From NCBI RefSeq assembly GCF_000003815.2, contig NC_049989.1, positions 2,277,583 through 2,341,582 on the forward strand: DNA of 64,000 bases, given 5' to 3'. Position numbers and translations under genes: made by a program. Within the stretch, counting starts at the first letter, position 1. The number at the start of each line of letters is the position of its first letter. Positions 34,101 to 46,285 of the stretch are shown piece after piece. The DNA comes from Branchiostoma floridae. Taxonomy: Eukaryota; Chordata; Leptocardii; Amphioxiformes; Branchiostomatidae. The notes under the pieces were generated by a model, which saw only the letters and a program-made list of their open reading frames with translations, had not been told where the DNA came from and did not search any database.

Positions 34101-34490
34101 TCAAATGTTAGAAGCTAGTGGAGGTGGGGAGGTGGGTTCACCTGTCAAAGACGGAGGAAAGACCACCCAACTTTTTGGGCGTGCCTTTTGATATGTCACA
34201 TTGAGACGAGAAGACCATACACGAGTTCTCAACGTCCGGAACATCGAAGGAGTTAAATGAAGAAGCGGAAAGTAGTTTGGTACCCGACTTTGGTATACGT
34301 TAAGTTTAAGAAATATCAAAGATGATTGCAACATAGATTTGTGCATGACACGAACTAAAGCTTCGCATACATTGCAATTGATGATCATGAGAAACTGATA
34401 GGCAACAGATTTATAAATTAACAACTTCTTGTCGAAGAGAATAGACCATGATTTAAACATCTCCATTTCGAACAGTAAAACATTATGCAT
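34101..34490 (-). other. Open frame of 129 codons, probably not a gene
   Basis: This is the longest non-repetitive minus-strand frame. The product (MHNVLLFEMEMFKSWSILFD...) has no signal, membrane or domain pattern I recognise, and nothing around it indicates expression. It is listed so that the interval is accounted for. Confidence 0.1.
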
Positions 34491-34589
34491 GTTTCAGGAT
34501 ATCTTTGAACGGTATGCCCTTTTCGCATAGCGTGTGATCTCAAGTAATTCGAAGCCGGGATCCTCAAATTCAATGTAAATTGTACTCAG

Positions 34590-34740
34590 GGTATTCTACG
34601 TAACGGTATAGCGTAATGGGCGCCTGAATTTAGCACTAGACAAAGCTAGCCTGTCCAATTCAACGCACAACGTAGTCGCTGCCTTTGTTAATTCAGCGTA
34701 GAACGTCGACGGTACCCCCCTCCCCATGCAGGTCCCCTGA
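34590..34740 (+). repeat. Dispersed relative of the 30.9-kb tandem repeat
   Basis: GAATTTAGCACTAGAC, AATTCAACGCACAACG and AATTCAGCGTAGAACG are spaced copies of the AATTTAGCGTAAAGCG motif. They are followed by CCCCATGCAGGTCCCC, which also follows the copy at 31005. Confidence 0.55.
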
Positions 34741-35740
34741 GGTCACCACACACAAGGTTATCTCGCCATGATATTAGATGCCTCACCTCTCTATCGGCCC
34801 TTCATAAACGATGACTTCCCTTCGAATATTTTCCACACCTCAACTAAACCCCAGAACAACATCGGCATATTCTTGATATACCACTTCAGCTGTTTAAATA
34901 CACTGACAATAACACTCGTACGGCTAACAAAAACTGAGGAAATGACCAAAGAAGTCAATGATTAATATCTTCTAATCAAACCTCCTTAGAACCATTTTGT
35001 TCACTTTACCAATATAAACAAAGTGGAACAGATTTCAGGAAGTTGCCATGAGTCGGTGTATTGTAGCGTGCGGTTGTTTTAGTTGGGAACAAGAAGGACT
35101 TAAGATGTAGTACAGTCTCTTGCGGTTTTCCTTCCTACAAGAGAGTAAAGACTGTCCATTGTTTAAGGAAGGGCTGCCAAGAGCGGCGGCGTGCTTTGAT
35201 GTCCCTCGTTATCAAATACAGACTCGTCTAGACTTTACCGGAATTGCAGGGAGGAGCTCCTACAGAAAATACGGACTGTGTTCTTGTAACGACGGAAGCG
35301 CGCGCCCTGCGGTTCACCGACGGAATTCCTGCAATACGTGGTTGGTCCGGTAGGTGGCGACAAGGTGTGGCCACTGCATGGCCACCATAGGTGTGGCTAA
35401 ACTTGACTTCCAGATGATTACGTGTTGGACATGGTGGGCAAATAGTTGGCTCATATATAAAGCTAAGGGTAAATTCTAGATACAGATCTGGGCGGTGAGA
35501 ACCTATATATACCAGTCTTTACTCATATAAGACTATAAAGCTATGGGACTGACTGACTGACTGACAAATATAAATGTATAGTGAAGTATTGAAATCGTTG
35601 CATTCCATAAAATCTAATTGCCTTTCATAAACTCATGATTTTAAACCACAAGATTTTTGAAATTAGTAAAGAACAAGAGCTACGTATACCTACTACCCAC
35701 TTCCCAAAAATCATGAATCTGTGACCATAGCTTGAACTAT
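34741..35740. other. Gene-poor; one Cys-containing open frame
   Basis: A plus frame at 35120-35353 (77 codons, ending in CSCNDGSARPAVHRRNSCNT) is followed at its stop by a donor-like GTCCG|GTAGGTG. It could be an exon fragment, but I see no acceptor or homology. A (GACT)n run lies near 35551. Confidence 0.3.
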
Positions 35741-35749
35741 AGCTTGAAC

Positions 35750-35865
35750 AGGCTTTCTCCAGTTATCACGTTGACAGACATGGCAGGCAAACCATAGCAG
35801 GCCAGGCAAACAGGCAGACATGCACGCACACACAGACACACGGATATACATAGCTTTTTTACGAA
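35750..35865 (-). mobile_element. Remnant of the CA/GT-tract element
   Basis: ACAGGCAGACATGCACGCAC-ACACAGACACACGG followed by CATAGCTTTTTTACG resembles the tract and right border of the copies at 20.4 and 27.1 kb, heavily decayed. Confidence 0.4.
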
Positions 35866-36440
35866 AGCAATAATGTAGCATGTCAAGAAATATCGGTAAA
35901 GGTATGTTGATAGCAAAGCACGTGGGCGGGCCAGTGACAGGTCTCTTGCTACACAAGGAGTTCCAAGGGCAAAGAAACTATGTAATATCGGTGAAAAATC
36001 GCGTTTTCCGTCGTTTCTTATCTCCTACAGACTGAACGTGACCTTCCTGTAAGAGGAAGGATTTTTGAAGGAGAGGACAGCTAACATAACTGTGGGGAAA
36101 GTCCTGTCTTTGTGCCACACTGACACATGACGGATATTTAGGAAGCACGTGCACTTGATAAGAAAAAAAATCAAGCTGTTACATCTGGGATGGATAGGTT
36201 AAACTGTTGGTGCATTAGTCTCATGCATCAGTCTAGTATAGTGGTGGAAATGAGAACATCCCAGCAGTCATTGCAATACTCATCCCACAATACATATCAG
36301 AGCTAGCTCACTGTGACCAACAAGCAAAACTGAGACTTTTCATGTTTAAGTAGTCCATGATATGGTGCCCAAACCGTAACTGTACTAACAGAGTTTTTCT
36401 GTCTAGTAAAGGGGTAGTCAGGTATAAATGCTAGGCCTCC
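35866..36440. other. No gene recognised
   Basis: No supported exon or repeat. Confidence 0.4.
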
Positions 36441-36545
36441 TTAATCTCCAAGCAGATCCTACCATAGCATAAAATAGTATCAAAAACTGGCAAAGGAGTT
36501 CATCCGGCCTAGGAGTGTGTATGGCTATCGGTGCTTGGAGATTAA
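36441..36545. mobile_element. CTCCAAGCAGA MITE, family A, internally deleted
   Basis: Left TTAATCTCCAAGCAGATCC, then GCATAAAATAGTATC; the right end is only GTGCTTGGAGATTAA. At 105 bp it has lost the inner right arm present in the 140-177-bp copies. Flanks AGGCCTCC and AGACCTCA match at 6 of 8 positions. Confidence 0.85.
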
Positions 36546-37239
36546 GACCTCACTCCTGTCATACTTAGGAAATGTCACTCTGATCATGTGATTCGATGAC
36601 AGACACATACCCTACAACACACACTGCGTGGGTGGTTAGCAAAACGAACACTCATACATCTGCTACAAATCGCGGTTGTTCCGAACGTCGTTCCACATTT
36701 CTAGTCAAGTCAAGATTCTGCATTTTCTTCACATTGTACACTGTGTTTCTTCGAATATTGCATAGCCTTAAATCTATATTTATTGTTACATTATTAGCTT
36801 AATGATACTTACATAGCTAGTTGTCTTATACAATATACTTAAGTTTGCCCTACTTCGTACCCGTTTTACAAATGTTTGCAATTAACTTTGACTTGACTTT
36901 CATTCCACATGTCTGCACGTCTCTTCTGCCGTTGAAAAAATTGCCCCTCCCGTCATGCAGCGCGACCTTTGACCTCCCGAAGAACCTCCTCCATTTTGCC
37001 TGTCTGTTGTGGTTTCCGATCCATCAGGCTGCGAGGATCCTGAAATCCGCCCAACATTTTTTCCTTCCTTCCGAGGTCACTTTTCAAAAAAAGACCAGGA
37101 ACATTATTCAAATCCACTTCTGTTGGAAGAAACTGATATCTGATTTCTTCTGCACTGCCTCTCAGTCAATTAAGCTACTAAGATCCACATTTATTTGATA
37201 GTCAGGTTTCAATAGGCATACGGTTTTTAGGCGTGCAGT
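36546..37239. other. No gene recognised
   Basis: A plus frame ending at 37198 (up to 125 codons) is open by composition; no domain is visible. Confidence 0.35.
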
Positions 37240-37556
37240 GTTGAGACTGTGGCATTGACGTTACCCACAAGTTATCAAGACTTTGTTGAGTCATTTTTAA
37301 GTGGCTCTCTCAAGCTTAAGTCTGTCTGATTCCACTAACTGGTGTTGGATATTCCTACGGCTTCATACTGATTCTGGTAAGTACAGCTCTATGTACGTTT
37401 TACTCGTGCTGCATTGGTATTGGGACGCCTGTGGCATAAGCGTTACACACAAGTCACCAGGATTTTGTCAAAGTGGCTCTCTTGCGCTTAACTCTATCTG
37501 ATCCCACCGGCGTTGGATTTTCTACGTTTTACCTATTGATTCTGGTAAGTCCAGAT
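37240..37556 (+). repeat. Diverged tandem duplication, each copy ending in a donor-like site
   Basis: Copy 1 (37240-37386) and copy 2 (37418-37553) share CTGTGGCATTGACG / CTGTGGCATAAGCG, GTTACCCACAAG / GTTACACACAAG, AAGTGGCTCTCT and GGTGTTGGAT / GGCGTTGGAT. Both finish TGATTCTG-GTAAGT. An open frame covers 37301-37501. This may be a duplicated exon or a dispersed repeat. Confidence 0.7.
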
Positions 37557-38432
37557 TTTTGATGATTCCGAACAAATCTTGTATTAAGCAGATTTTCTTA
37601 AAGCTCATACGGGCTTTAAGCAGATGGAATTAAAGATGATACTAAAAGGATTTCTAATGCGCGAAGTTCCCATATGAAAGACATCGGTCATCCCATACCC
37701 CAGTCTAAAAAACAAAAATGCTAAAACGATTTGGACCTCTTCTGAGACAAATTTGCAACGTAATGTTCGCTGTGACGCTACATGAACTGGTCTTGAAAGT
37801 TTTCCTTAGTTTTGTACTGATAACCGTCGACTATTAACTCAACAATGTTATGCATAATCATCTAGAAAATTAGTATTAATCGCCACATAATTACAACACA
37901 TTCCAGTTCATTTATCGGACGCTGAAAGAATGTGAGAGACACCCATCACATTCGTTCTCAGGTGAATGTTTCTAGGATTGCGAGTAATCTTCCGCAGAAC
38001 CAATTCGCTTTCCTTTGAAATTGAATCCTTCTAATGAATCGATGACGAGGTAACAAATTGCGTGTATTTCGATCACTTAATTTGTTCGTGACAAACTGAT
38101 CTAATACTCCTCTTCTTTGATTGGAATGGCAAGCCATGAAGATTGAGGTATGTCTGAAATGCTTCAATTAGGCAAGTTTGACAAACCCACGATTTTCACA
38201 AATAGACTGTACTTCCTCTTGTAATTCAAACAAATTGTGTCTCATATAGCGACAAGCAAGAAGGTTATATAGGATTAACCTCCTTGTGACAAGTAATCAA
38301 AAAGACAAAATTGGGCGTAAGTGTTACTTAGAAATATATTTCAAAACTTTTTAATTAACTTTATATATAACTTTAACTTAATAAATATACTGAAATAGCG
38401 CTAAGATTCTCTTCATTGTCGCTACAAAGATC
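37557..38432. other. No gene recognised
   Basis: AT-rich, no repeat family, no supported exon. Confidence 0.4.
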
Positions 38433-38574
38433 ATTCTCCAAGCAGAGGTTCGGCTCAGGTTTTGGACGTTCTAAGCGTCGTTTTAGCGGACTCTCTATTT
38501 TGTCAAGTCTTCTTCTTTTGTTCACCAACCAAACTTGAAATTGAAAGCTCGAGCCGAACCTCTTCTTAGAGAGT
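38433..38574. mobile_element. CTCCAAGCAGA MITE, family B
   Basis: Left ATTCTCCAAGCAGAGGTTCG then GCTCAGG; right GAGCCGAACCTCTTCTTAGA-GAGTAT. The arms are complementary. The centre has GTTTTGGACGTT and AGCGTCGTTTTAGCGGAC, shared in part with the copies at 47541 and 63607. Confidence 0.85.
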
Positions 38575-39696
38575 ATCAAATCTGGCTTCCCCACAAATTA
38601 TTTCTTGGCTGATTCACAAAAATTCCCGTCATTATTATCATGGCGTCCAGTCGCCTGTGACATCGGATTAGCAAACTTCCCCTCCCCAATCGTTTTCCAA
38701 AGTAAACTCGTGCAAGAAGAGAAATATGGGCTAATCCCAGGAAAGTACCCATGTGTGATTAGCTATGCGCTAACGGGGAGCCTGTCTGAAAGGAAGAGCT
38801 GCGAAAGATGCTGGCGTCTTTTGTCCCGAGTGATCCCAGTCTTGGTGTTTGGAAATACCTCAGAAGGGTTGCTGGTAGTGGTGTCTTACTTGAAGTGTCA
38901 GAAGACACACGGGCAGGCTTAAGAAAGCCGAGAGGGATCTCCCTCCCTATACAGGGGGTTCGCTCGGATGTGACAGGCGAGGATTTTAAGGGAATCCCAG
39001 TGTGAGAGGATCCTTAGGCACAAATCTTGTACAACTTCCGGATTTTCTATCCTGAGTTACTCATGGGTGGACAGCGAAATGTTGGCATCGTGTGTTTATG
39101 TGTGTGTGTGGTGCGGTGTTGTGCCTCTCTTGTCACTAAGTACCAAGTCCTTCTAGCTAGGTCCTTTTCTACATCCGACCACCATGTTAGTTCTCGCGGC
39201 CTTCCCCTGCTTTTTCCATGCACCGACTGGCTTCCCGTCAGGAATTTTCTTCGCTATTCTGTTCTCTCCCATACTATATGCATTCTCCGGGCATGTCTTA
39301 TTCATATCAGTCTTCTATCTCTTATCATACAATGTCTACCACTTCTTTCAGTTTTGTTCTCTAGTAGACCTCGTTTTTTGTTAGTCTGCCTCTAGAGGGG
39401 ACAAAGTGATAAACAATTGCATGGTGAAAGAGTCGTACAGAGGGTATTCAACGTATCTTCCGCCATGTCGAGCGAGTGCTTAGCTTGATCCTATTCTGTT
39501 ACATGGTTTACCTCTTCGCTTTGTTCACAAATCACTGTTTGCGTAATCTCAGTCCCGCACTGGGGTTAGGGTAGCCCTATGGCTGTGGGAACGGCCACAC
39601 AAGGGAGGTAGATAAAGAAAAAGAGATACACACGGATTGACTTTGGACCAGTCCGTACCTGCAAAACACCAGTCAGTGTATATTCAAGGAACAAAT
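38575..39696. other. No gene recognised
   Basis: Open frames at 38605-38922 and 39027-39395 start from non-ATG codons or lack splice context. 39180-39380 encodes a Phe/Leu-rich stretch in two frames, typical of pyrimidine-rich DNA. Confidence 0.4.
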
Positions 39697-39872
39697 TACT
39701 GTAAATTCGTCTACTTTTGTGGTATTTTTTTGCGGTTGAAACAATTTTGATGTACTACAGTTGTAATAAATTGTACGTTGAAAACGCATATATTCGTGGT
39801 ATCATGAATTCGCGAAGTAAAGTTGAAAACTGCGGAAATAAGACCACCGCGAACGTTTGAATATTCACAGTA
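39697..39872. mobile_element. CGCGAAC-type MITE (family D)
   Basis: TA-CTGTAAATTCG at the left, GAATATTCACAG-TA at the right. The interior includes GAATTCGCGAAG and AAGACCACCGCGAACGTTTG. Confidence 0.8.
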
Positions 39873-41976
39873 TGTATTTGACAGTCAACACACAAGGAAA
39901 AGGGTACAAGAAAAAGGGTTGGGCTACACACAACAGATGTGTAGGTTGTTCCTGAAACTTGAACTTGTGCAGAATGTTCCCATGACCGTAGAAGGAATCT
40001 CGCCTCGCGATCTGGCGGTTAGAAATGGGTAAAGTTTATTGGGATGACATTTAGTCCCTTTCCGGAGCTCGTTAAAACCTCTCCTCTCGCTCATGTGGCA
40101 AGTGTAAGGTTCCAAAACCGATACACACGCTACTAGTAGTATGTGGAGCGGTCCTGTAGAGATTGGTACTACGTTGAGAGCTGAGAAGTTTAAGAAAGAC
40201 ATGTTTTTATCACTTTTAAGAACCCATCACCAAAATGTTAGGGATGCCTGTGATTGGCCCAAACTGCTGCATCTTGGCTACATTTGGCGATTAGGTAGCA
40301 TGAGGTCAACTAGGTCATCAGATCATTGTTTCGTGTCATTTAAGAAAAACTGCATGCCTCTTCCGAAACATCCCAAAAATTTCTACAGTACCAAAATGAA
40401 AACTTCTGTGTTCATATCAGAGTAACACAAAGGTTGCCGTGCTAAGCACCCTTGATGTATTCTCTGTATTTGCAAGTTGAATGGCATAGAGCAAAGTTCC
40501 CATATGTTTCTAATATCTTTATAAAAAGTACCACATCCCCCACAAGCAGGACACCTGGTTCAAATGTGTGCTCAGCTGTGTGTATGACTCAGCATACACC
40601 GGGACACTTCCCCAGTACTATCGTTTTACAAACAAAGGTCTGTGGAGGAGGATATTGTGTATTAATATTCTTGATGAATATTTGTCAACCAGCGGGGCAT
40701 GTATAAACATTCATTGTGATAATGATGCAAAGACGTGGTGTAACATTCTTCGTCTTCAGTCGGTGATAAGACGTGTATGTTTCTAAGTCTACTACAAGTG
40801 TGGGTGGATCAAATATTCACCCTCGCTGGCCACAGCTTGGCAATCATGTCGTGGTGAGGTCAAAGGAATGCAAACCCATAGAGACATAACCAATGAATAA
40901 GGCATCTCACCTATAGGCCTTGAACTTTCCAACCACATACCCCCCTTTGAACGTCCCCGACCCCCTGATTGAGGAAACCTCTATTCGTACTGCTTTAATC
41001 CACCCTATTGACTTACTCAATCGACGACGACTTTGTGGCTTTTGGGGCGCGAATGTCAAAATTAAGTTATACATAAGTAACAAAGGAAACAGCGCAGGAG
41101 TTAATCCTTACTTAAGACTCGTCCTTGGACGGTATCTTCAGGTAACACCTGTGCAAGATTACAAGGTTCGGGACCGCTCACTCATTTTCCGACCGATTAA
41201 GTTGCTGTTCGAGCCCCGCATGCCATCGTTCATTCTTGGTGATTGAGTACACCCCCCTCAAGTTGTCATGGTGTTGGCAAGCATTTCTAGTTCTTGGATC
41301 CTCCTTAGGCCCCAGCAAGTACATTTTATGGATGGTATCCTCTGCAGACTGCACGTCTACTGCATGAGTGCGAAAAAAATGCAACTAGACCACAAAAAAC
41401 TCGGACGAAATAAAGATGTCTAAATCTTTACAATAGACACCATGAAGTGACAAAACATGGTATCACAGCTAACAAGTGCAGAAAGCATGGCTATAACCCA
41501 GTATTATTTACTACACCTACACGATCAAAGCTACCATACTGGTGTCACTTCTGCAACCACGCTCATAGTAGTATCACTGAAATGAGCAGAACAAAACTTC
41601 GTCAGGTACAAATCAATGCGCTGATGTCATTCACCAGAATAACTTGCCTTATTTCATCAGGGGATTGGATTTTGAAGGTCACATGCAGCAGATTTCCGAA
41701 TCAGTGAAATCTTTTCTGCAGGTGCTCAGGCCGTCTACTCAATCTGTGGAGTATTTGCTTCACGACAATGTGCTAAGTGCCCCTATATGTTGACTCGTTG
41801 ACAGGTAATGTTAGTTCCTGTAGCCTTCGCCTGACTACAGAATGACAGATGACTATAGTACATTGACGTAGCTTCGTCTGAACATTCAGCTGGCCCGAGG
41901 TACTTAAGTTGAAGCTTGACGTACAGCCAAAATGAGTTGATACTTTCTGATTTCTGTGTTTGTTTATGTATTGTAC
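39873..41976. other. Gene-poor interval
   Basis: Open frames of 84-108 codons (40141, 40452, 40920, 41447 on plus) show no domain. A weak B-box-like GTTCGAGCCCC lies at 41208. CAGGACACCTGGTTCAAATG near 40547 could be a decayed SINE head. Confidence 0.4.
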
Positions 41977-42114
41977 ATCTCCAAGCAGACATATATAGGA
42001 TTCGGCTTAGTGTTTTCCGTCAGTCTGTGTGTTTTCCAGTGCTTTGTGTGTTCATTCTTCTCCGTTCCATAGAATACTGAACTATATATACACACCAGAC
42101 ATCTTCTTGGAGAT
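41977..42114. mobile_element. CTCCAAGCAGA MITE, divergent variant
   Basis: Left ATCTCCAAGCAGACATATAT; right ATATATACACACCAGACATC then TTCTTGGAGAT. It has the same terminal motif as families A and B but a different subterminal sequence. No clear target duplication. Confidence 0.7.
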
Positions 42115-42779
42115 TGCGTTTCGACGTGTGCTACCACAGACTTTTCCTTCACAGTCAAATCTCATATGTTTTCCTGATGTAGATATCGTCAACATGATTT
42201 GACAACATAAAACATGCAACTTGATATGCCTTTTCTCATTTCTTTTTCCGCAAGGTTTCTGAAAATAACAAGAGATTTGCTGTATCATGTATACCATGGC
42301 ATGTATACAAGGCGTCGATTGTAGCTTGACTGAAGGAACTACCCTATACTAGCAGATATATAAATAAATACAGACATCAGTGAGTGGCAGGTCCTTTTGG
42401 CTTTTAGCCAAACCCTCCATGTTCAGACTTTGATATCATTTTAGAGATCTTAAACTTGTCAAAGTACTTGTCGTCTGTCATTTTGTAGTCTCCACTAGAA
42501 ACAGGAAAAGCATAAGATCTCTGTTAGTGTTTGCAAGAATACTCGGGCTTGGAATTTTACAATAGATTTCGGGAAGTGCACTTGCCTGCGTATGATAGTT
42601 GTTAACTCTTTTTATCTTTATCATTTTTAGATACAAACTTAAAGACACGAATGTCACACGCTGCACAGCGGTAGAAATACATATGTAAAACAAAACTGAT
42701 TCAAAGAAACAAAATACGAGATATCAAAACCGCTGCAGTACCTTAGAAAGCCGCTAGGGGGAATTTAACCTTGGTTTTT
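42115..42779. other. No gene recognised
   Basis: No supported exon or repeat. Confidence 0.4.
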
Positions 42780-42922
42780 CAGACCCCTATCCATCTACCA
42801 AATATCACAAGGATCCATCAATAGCTTCTCGAGTTATGCTGCTCACGGACAGACGGAAAGACAGACACTCACTCTCAAACACACTGACAGACAAATGGCA
42901 CCAAAACGTAACCTTCTTAGGG
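42780..42922 (-). mobile_element. CA/GT-tract-associated dispersed element, tract lost
   Basis: CAGACCCCTATCCATCTACC, AAATATCACAAGGATCC, GAGTTATGCTGCTCACGG, ACAGACGGAAAGACAGACAC, then CGTAACCTTCTTAGGG. The order matches 27122-27300, with only a short, decayed CA/GA stretch. Confidence 0.7.
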
Positions 42923-43523
42923 AAAGTGATAAATGTCCAAAACTACCTCCAACAGAAACAGTTAACTTCTTTGTGACCGAAGTTGAACCAAACATTCGTA
43001 TGCAAGATCGCAGTAATCAGAAAAGTGTGTTGCGTTACATTCATCGTCCGGCAATGTCCATAACTAGCTAGGCGTCGTCGCTGTGTTTCCTGTCGCCTTT
43101 AAGGTACGGAGCAGTTCAGGGACACAACAATCTGTCTACACGGGACAGAAAACGACCGTTTCGATTGTTTCTGACAGAAAATGTTCTCGTGCAGACGACA
43201 CCTGAGGCAAAACCACGCCGCCAGACACCACGCAGGTCAGCCCTGTCACTGATTGACTGACAGACCTGCGGACGACAGATTCGGTCACACCCATTGGATT
43301 TCAGAAGTGTCCTCAACCTCTCGGCCTCTTGTTTCCGCGAATGTCGTGTAAGAAAGACGTGTGCACATTAGACCTTATCTCAGGAATTCTGTATTATCAG
43401 CAAACCAAATTCTTAAACGATAGAGCTGTCTACAACTTGATGGCATCTTAAACACCGTTTAAATAGGGGGTTTGAAACAAATGGAAGTACTGATGACGAA
43501 ACGACTCTCATGAGACTACCCAC
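42923..43523. other. No gene recognised
   Basis: A moderately GC-rich patch at 43080-43340 has a 66-codon minus frame without recognisable features. Confidence 0.4.
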
Positions 43524-43694
43524 TACTGTAAAAGGGGGGGGGATGTTCACCTTAGCTTTTTTTGCGGTGACATATTCATCGCGAATATTCCCCCCTTACA
43601 GTGCAACCTGCATTACAGTTTTAATCGCAAACTGAAAACCACCGCGAACGTAGCACTCCATTTTCTACACACCGCGAAATCTAATCCTACAGTA
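43524..43694. mobile_element. CGCGAAC-type MITE (family D)
   Basis: TA-CTGTAAAAGGGG at the left, CTAATCCTACAG-TA at the right. The interior includes ATTCATCGCGAATATTC, AAACCACCGCGAACGTAG and CACCGCGAAATC. A run of G near 43534 is an expansion. Confidence 0.85.
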
Positions 43695-45394
43695 TTTGCA
43701 ATTGAGTTCACTGCATGTCCGTGTTTCGTCCGGACACATCATATCTTTCTTCTAGATGTTAGCTTATCTAGTATCGCTTAATTGAAGGATGGTAATGTCA
43801 GCGATGAATTTCTTTGTTAGTTTGCATCTGTTCATGTAAAGGAATGGCGGTTGAAACTAGATAATGAAAAACTCAGGCGGGTGTCAGTGTGTCTGTGATT
43901 GTGTCTGTGTCTGTTTGGGGATGAGATGAGTTTAGTCGTATCCCATAGCAATGATAGCACGACACTAGGGTAAGTCACACACACAAGATTTTTGAGGTGA
44001 GGGTCCAGATGTTACAAAAAAAAAAAGAGCGTCTATGATCGTTGGGAGTAAATTTTACTTTCGGAATGTGAAACCCGTCTATAGCTTGAAGATGTAGGCT
44101 TAAGTCCCACGCCGTGATTTTTTTAAGGGGAGAGGGGCTGACAAATGTCACAAAGTGACAAAGAAGAAGAACGTCCGATCCCTTTCAGCCCGACACCGGC
44201 TTCGTGACAGCAGCAGATGAAATATTCTAACAGAATTACAGGACTTATTTCCTCAGCAAGTCAAGCGAACATGACAATTATCTTCCGCGGCGGAAACAAA
44301 CTTCCGAGCCGGATGCCGGAATGTTCAAAATAACCCAGTTCGTCACCGCTGTACTTTCAGTTGAGATAGGGAGAGTCCCATATGTTTTATTCAATTCAAA
44401 AAAGAAGAAAAGTTCCTATGTAATCTGAACACCAATTGCTTTTTAATCCCAGTCATTGATAACTGCTCTATAGCTTGACATTACTTTTTCTTTCTCAAAA
44501 AGCGGACAGTAGAGCCCAATTAGCGATAGTCTGTTGCCAGAGGGGTTATCGTTTATAAGTGACTCAATCGTTTCCCTTCGTCTCGAAGTTACAAGACAGT
44601 TTATAACGTCCCGCAAGACATCTTCTAATTGGTCATAGTATTGTGACCTGTCTGTGTGTGTGTTTGCACAATGCGTTTGTTCTCATATATAAAGAGCGTT
44701 GAGTTTACCTTGTGAGGGCACATCGAGATATTGGTGTTGTTCTTTCAGATACGCATAAAATAACAAGTGCTAATCGGGGATAAGCCTCGGTCTATTGAGG
44801 GAAACGTCAACAAACGCAACAGGTGGATTGGTGGATCAGTGCAAGCGGAAGTGCGTCACCCTTACCGTAAAACCGCTTACTGTTGCAAACTGTGATTTTT
44901 TTTTACCTGTCCTGTTGAAAATCGACTAGCGAATAATGACCTAGATTGAAGCAAACAGTTGCACCTGTTTGGAAAAAAAGTTAAATGCTGTTTCCAAGTA
45001 ATTATTCATACTCTTGACTGGAGGTAGCTAAAATTATAGGATGTACGGTACATGCCAGTATAAGTGACTTGGGTGAGTGACAGCGTAGGTAGCATTCTTG
45101 GTGGGACACCGAATGAGCACAAAGGACCCGGGTCTCGTCTGTAAATAACAACATTGGTTCGGCAGCCAAGGACGATACAAGCGCCCACGGAGAATTCTAT
45201 CGCACGGTCAGGAATTCTTGAAAAAGTGGTGCATCCTAGGTGAGTTTGTAGATGCTTTGGTAGAGTAATGAGCTTCTTGGGTAGTGCTAGGAGACGGGGT
45301 GGTTAGTTGCCAGCCACCCGTTTGATAATGATCATTTGTGAGTACCGGCATTTCACCGGGCGCTCAAGTTTCGAGCCGGCGGGACCGAGACCGA
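43695..45394. other. Gene-poor interval
   Basis: A small GT-rich remnant lies at 43878-43925. A GC-rich inverted-looking stretch at 45300-45390 (GGTGAAATGCCGG-type on the minus strand) may be a degraded element. No exon is supported. Confidence 0.4.
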
Positions 45395-45600
45395 TAGCCT
45401 CCGCTAGGCCTTCTTATTGAATCCTATGGGTCTATGTTTTTTTTTTTTGGATCGTAAATAATAAAGGGGAATTGGGAAAATTGGCCAGTAGAGTCAGTCT
45501 GTCGAAAGGTCAACATCTTTTACCGCAGCCGAAGACAGAAATCCTTTGGTGGCAAAACTCCCCTGGCAGATATTCTTGCTATGGCTTCTTGGGGTCGTGC
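45395..45600. mobile_element. CTCTACCAG MITE (family C), degraded
   Basis: Left TAGCCTCCGCTAGGCCTTCT; the interior has ATTGGCCAGTAGAGTCAGTC and AAAACTCCCCTGGCAGAT, paralleling 30429-30639. A poly-T run (45437-45450) is inserted. The right terminus is not recognisable. Confidence 0.6.
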
Positions 45601-46285
45601 ACGCTGCAAACCTCACAGAGAAACAACAACAACTTGCGAATCATGTCGGCCGAGCGGTTGCCTATCTTTGGGCTAGCAAAATGTAGAGGTGGGGTTTGAA
45701 TGAACTTAATTGACATGTACAGAAACGTGTCGAAAGAATATGCATTGTTTCCCAATGCTGAGGACATATGGTTAGTTAGGGTCTCCAAGGATACGGAACG
45801 GTATGATATGATTGTGTTGATAATTGGTCTCTTTGTTGTGTCGTCCATTTGCTTTTTGAACTGAATTGAAGTAGCGTGTGTTGGTTATAGTTGTGTCGCG
45901 CTTTAGGGCTTCCCCCCAAGGCTTATTATACCAGAGCAAGAATGTCCTCTGGTATTCAGAAGAAGTAGACTAGGAGTGGAGCGCTATACGGGCCGCTACA
46001 TCCAAGCACCACGACTTCACGGAACACTTGCGAACTAAAAAAACACAGATGCTAAATCGCCGACTAACATTTTTCTGTGCTTTGTTGACCGAAAGCGTGG
46101 CCTGGTCTGGTCAGGGAGAAAGACCGCTGTCGTCTAGCCATGGGAAAAAGAGCGTGCCGAATTATTCTTCGGTACATGCCTATGTAAATAAACGGTGATT
46201 TTACGAACATTGCCGAGACGCCACGACCATTGCCGAACATAGTCAGGAACAATCCCGAATACTAGTATGAAGAGCAACTGTATAC
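45601..46285. other. No gene recognised
   Basis: No supported exon or repeat. Confidence 0.4.

Noticed and set aside
36821-37198. 125-codon plus frame
   Set aside because: It begins at a non-ATG codon, shows no domain and lacks splice or polyadenylation context.
38605-38922. 105-codon plus frame
   Set aside because: It starts from TTG and no domain, splice site or conserved motif is visible.
40141-41246. Three plus frames of 84-108 codons
   Set aside because: None has a recognisable motif; they occur in AT-balanced DNA where such lengths are expected by chance.
45006-45188. 60-codon minus frame with Cys-rich start
   Set aside because: No signal, spacing or partner exon to support a gene.
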